Source: Chloroflexota bacterium
GTDB lineage: Bacteria > Chloroflexota > Limnocylindria > QHBO01
Direction: 5' to 3'
Length of the DNA stretch: 5,647 nucleotides
NCBI GenBank assembly: GCA_013694645.1
Contig: JACDBZ010000090.1
Coordinates: 1 to 5,647, forward strand
The position numbers and the translations under genes are program-made. Every line of letters begins with the position of its first letter. The first letter of the stretch is position 1. Of the stretch, positions 5,447-5,647 are shown one piece after another. Below the pieces are notes generated by a model, which saw nothing but the letters and a program-made list of their open reading frames with translations, was not told the origin of the DNA and did no database searches.

Positions 5447-5647
5447 CCGATCCGGATCTTCGGCTGCCGCCCGGCGAGCCAGTGACTCCTCAGCGCGCGG
5501 GCTGGAACTATCTCTCATTCGCGGTCCATGACATCTCGGAGCCGATGGAGGTCGGCGGCGACGGCGTCGAGAGCGCAGTCGTCATCCTGGCCGGCGGGGG
5601 AGCGCGCGTGGGGGAGCTGGAGCTGCCGGGTCGCGCATCGGTCTGGG
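5443..5647 (+). CDS. iolB: IolB-like 5-deoxy-glucuronate isomerase (N-terminal part, 3' end outside window)
   Basis: Predicted to isomerise 5-deoxy-glucuronate to 2-deoxy-5-keto-gluconate, the step after IolD, in the cytosol. Only 68 residues are in the window. They fit the N-terminal cupin domain of IolB: WNYLSFAVHDI at 21-31 (family pattern Tyr-x-x-Phe-x-Val-x-Asp-Leu), ESAVVILAGGGARV at 43-56 (the conserved 'v-x-l-x-G-x-x-x-V' strand) and LPGRASVW at 61-68, matching the family's G-x-R-x-S-V-F. The metal-binding histidines of the second cupin domain lie beyond the edge. The ATG overlaps the TGA of the transaldolase-family gene by four bases and has no clear ribosome site of its own, so translational coupling is likely. 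It could be another double-cupin protein, but the SVW/SVF segment and the neighbouring iolD- and iolE-like genes favour IolB. Confidence 0.72.
   Translation, partial: MTDPDLRLPPGEPVTPQRAGWNYLSFAVHDISEPMEVGGDGVESAVVILAGGGARVGELELPGRASVW

Noticed and set aside
1..5647. Defence system, CRISPR, transposon, tRNA or other RNA gene
   Set aside because: No regularly spaced repeats, transposase or nuclease motifs, terminal inverted repeats or tRNA-like cloverleaf were seen. All long coding regions resolve into metabolic enzymes.

Overview
This is a GC-rich window (roughly two thirds G+C by eye), tightly packed, with gene starts and stops overlapping by 1-4 bases. It looks like part of a myo-inositol (or related cyclitol) catabolic locus. 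The host is probably a high-GC free-living bacterium of actinobacterial or Chloroflexota type. That placement rests only on base composition and gene style and is weak.

The locus has two divergent arms. Reading leftward from about 4271 are: an IolD-like thiamine-diphosphate enzyme (ring-opening hydrolase of the inositol pathway), an IolE-like TIM-barrel inosose dehydratase, an IolG-like NAD-dependent inositol dehydrogenase, and a second, tandem-duplicated IolG-like dehydrogenase that runs off the left edge. Reading rightward from 4379 are: a transaldolase-family protein with an altered active site, then the start of an IolB-like 5-deoxy-glucuronate isomerase that runs off the right edge. The roughly 107-base divergent spacer carries an extended -10 promoter for the leftward arm. 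A LacI-family-type operator (TGCAAACGATTACA) lies where transcription from that promoter would begin.

Together the genes would supply these steps: cyclitol oxidation (IolG pair), dehydration of the keto-inositol (IolE), C-C hydrolysis of the dione ring (IolD), and isomerisation of 5-deoxy-glucuronate (IolB). The kinase (IolC) and the usual class II aldolase (IolJ) are not in the window. The transaldolase-family protein fused translationally to iolB is the most interesting member. The residue aligned with the transaldolase catalytic Glu is Gln, as in fructose-6-phosphate aldolase. It may therefore be an aldolase that takes over the carbon-splitting step, or it may handle a different sugar intermediate. 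No RNA gene, CRISPR, mobile element or terminator was seen, and there is no gene-free stretch above 300 bases.
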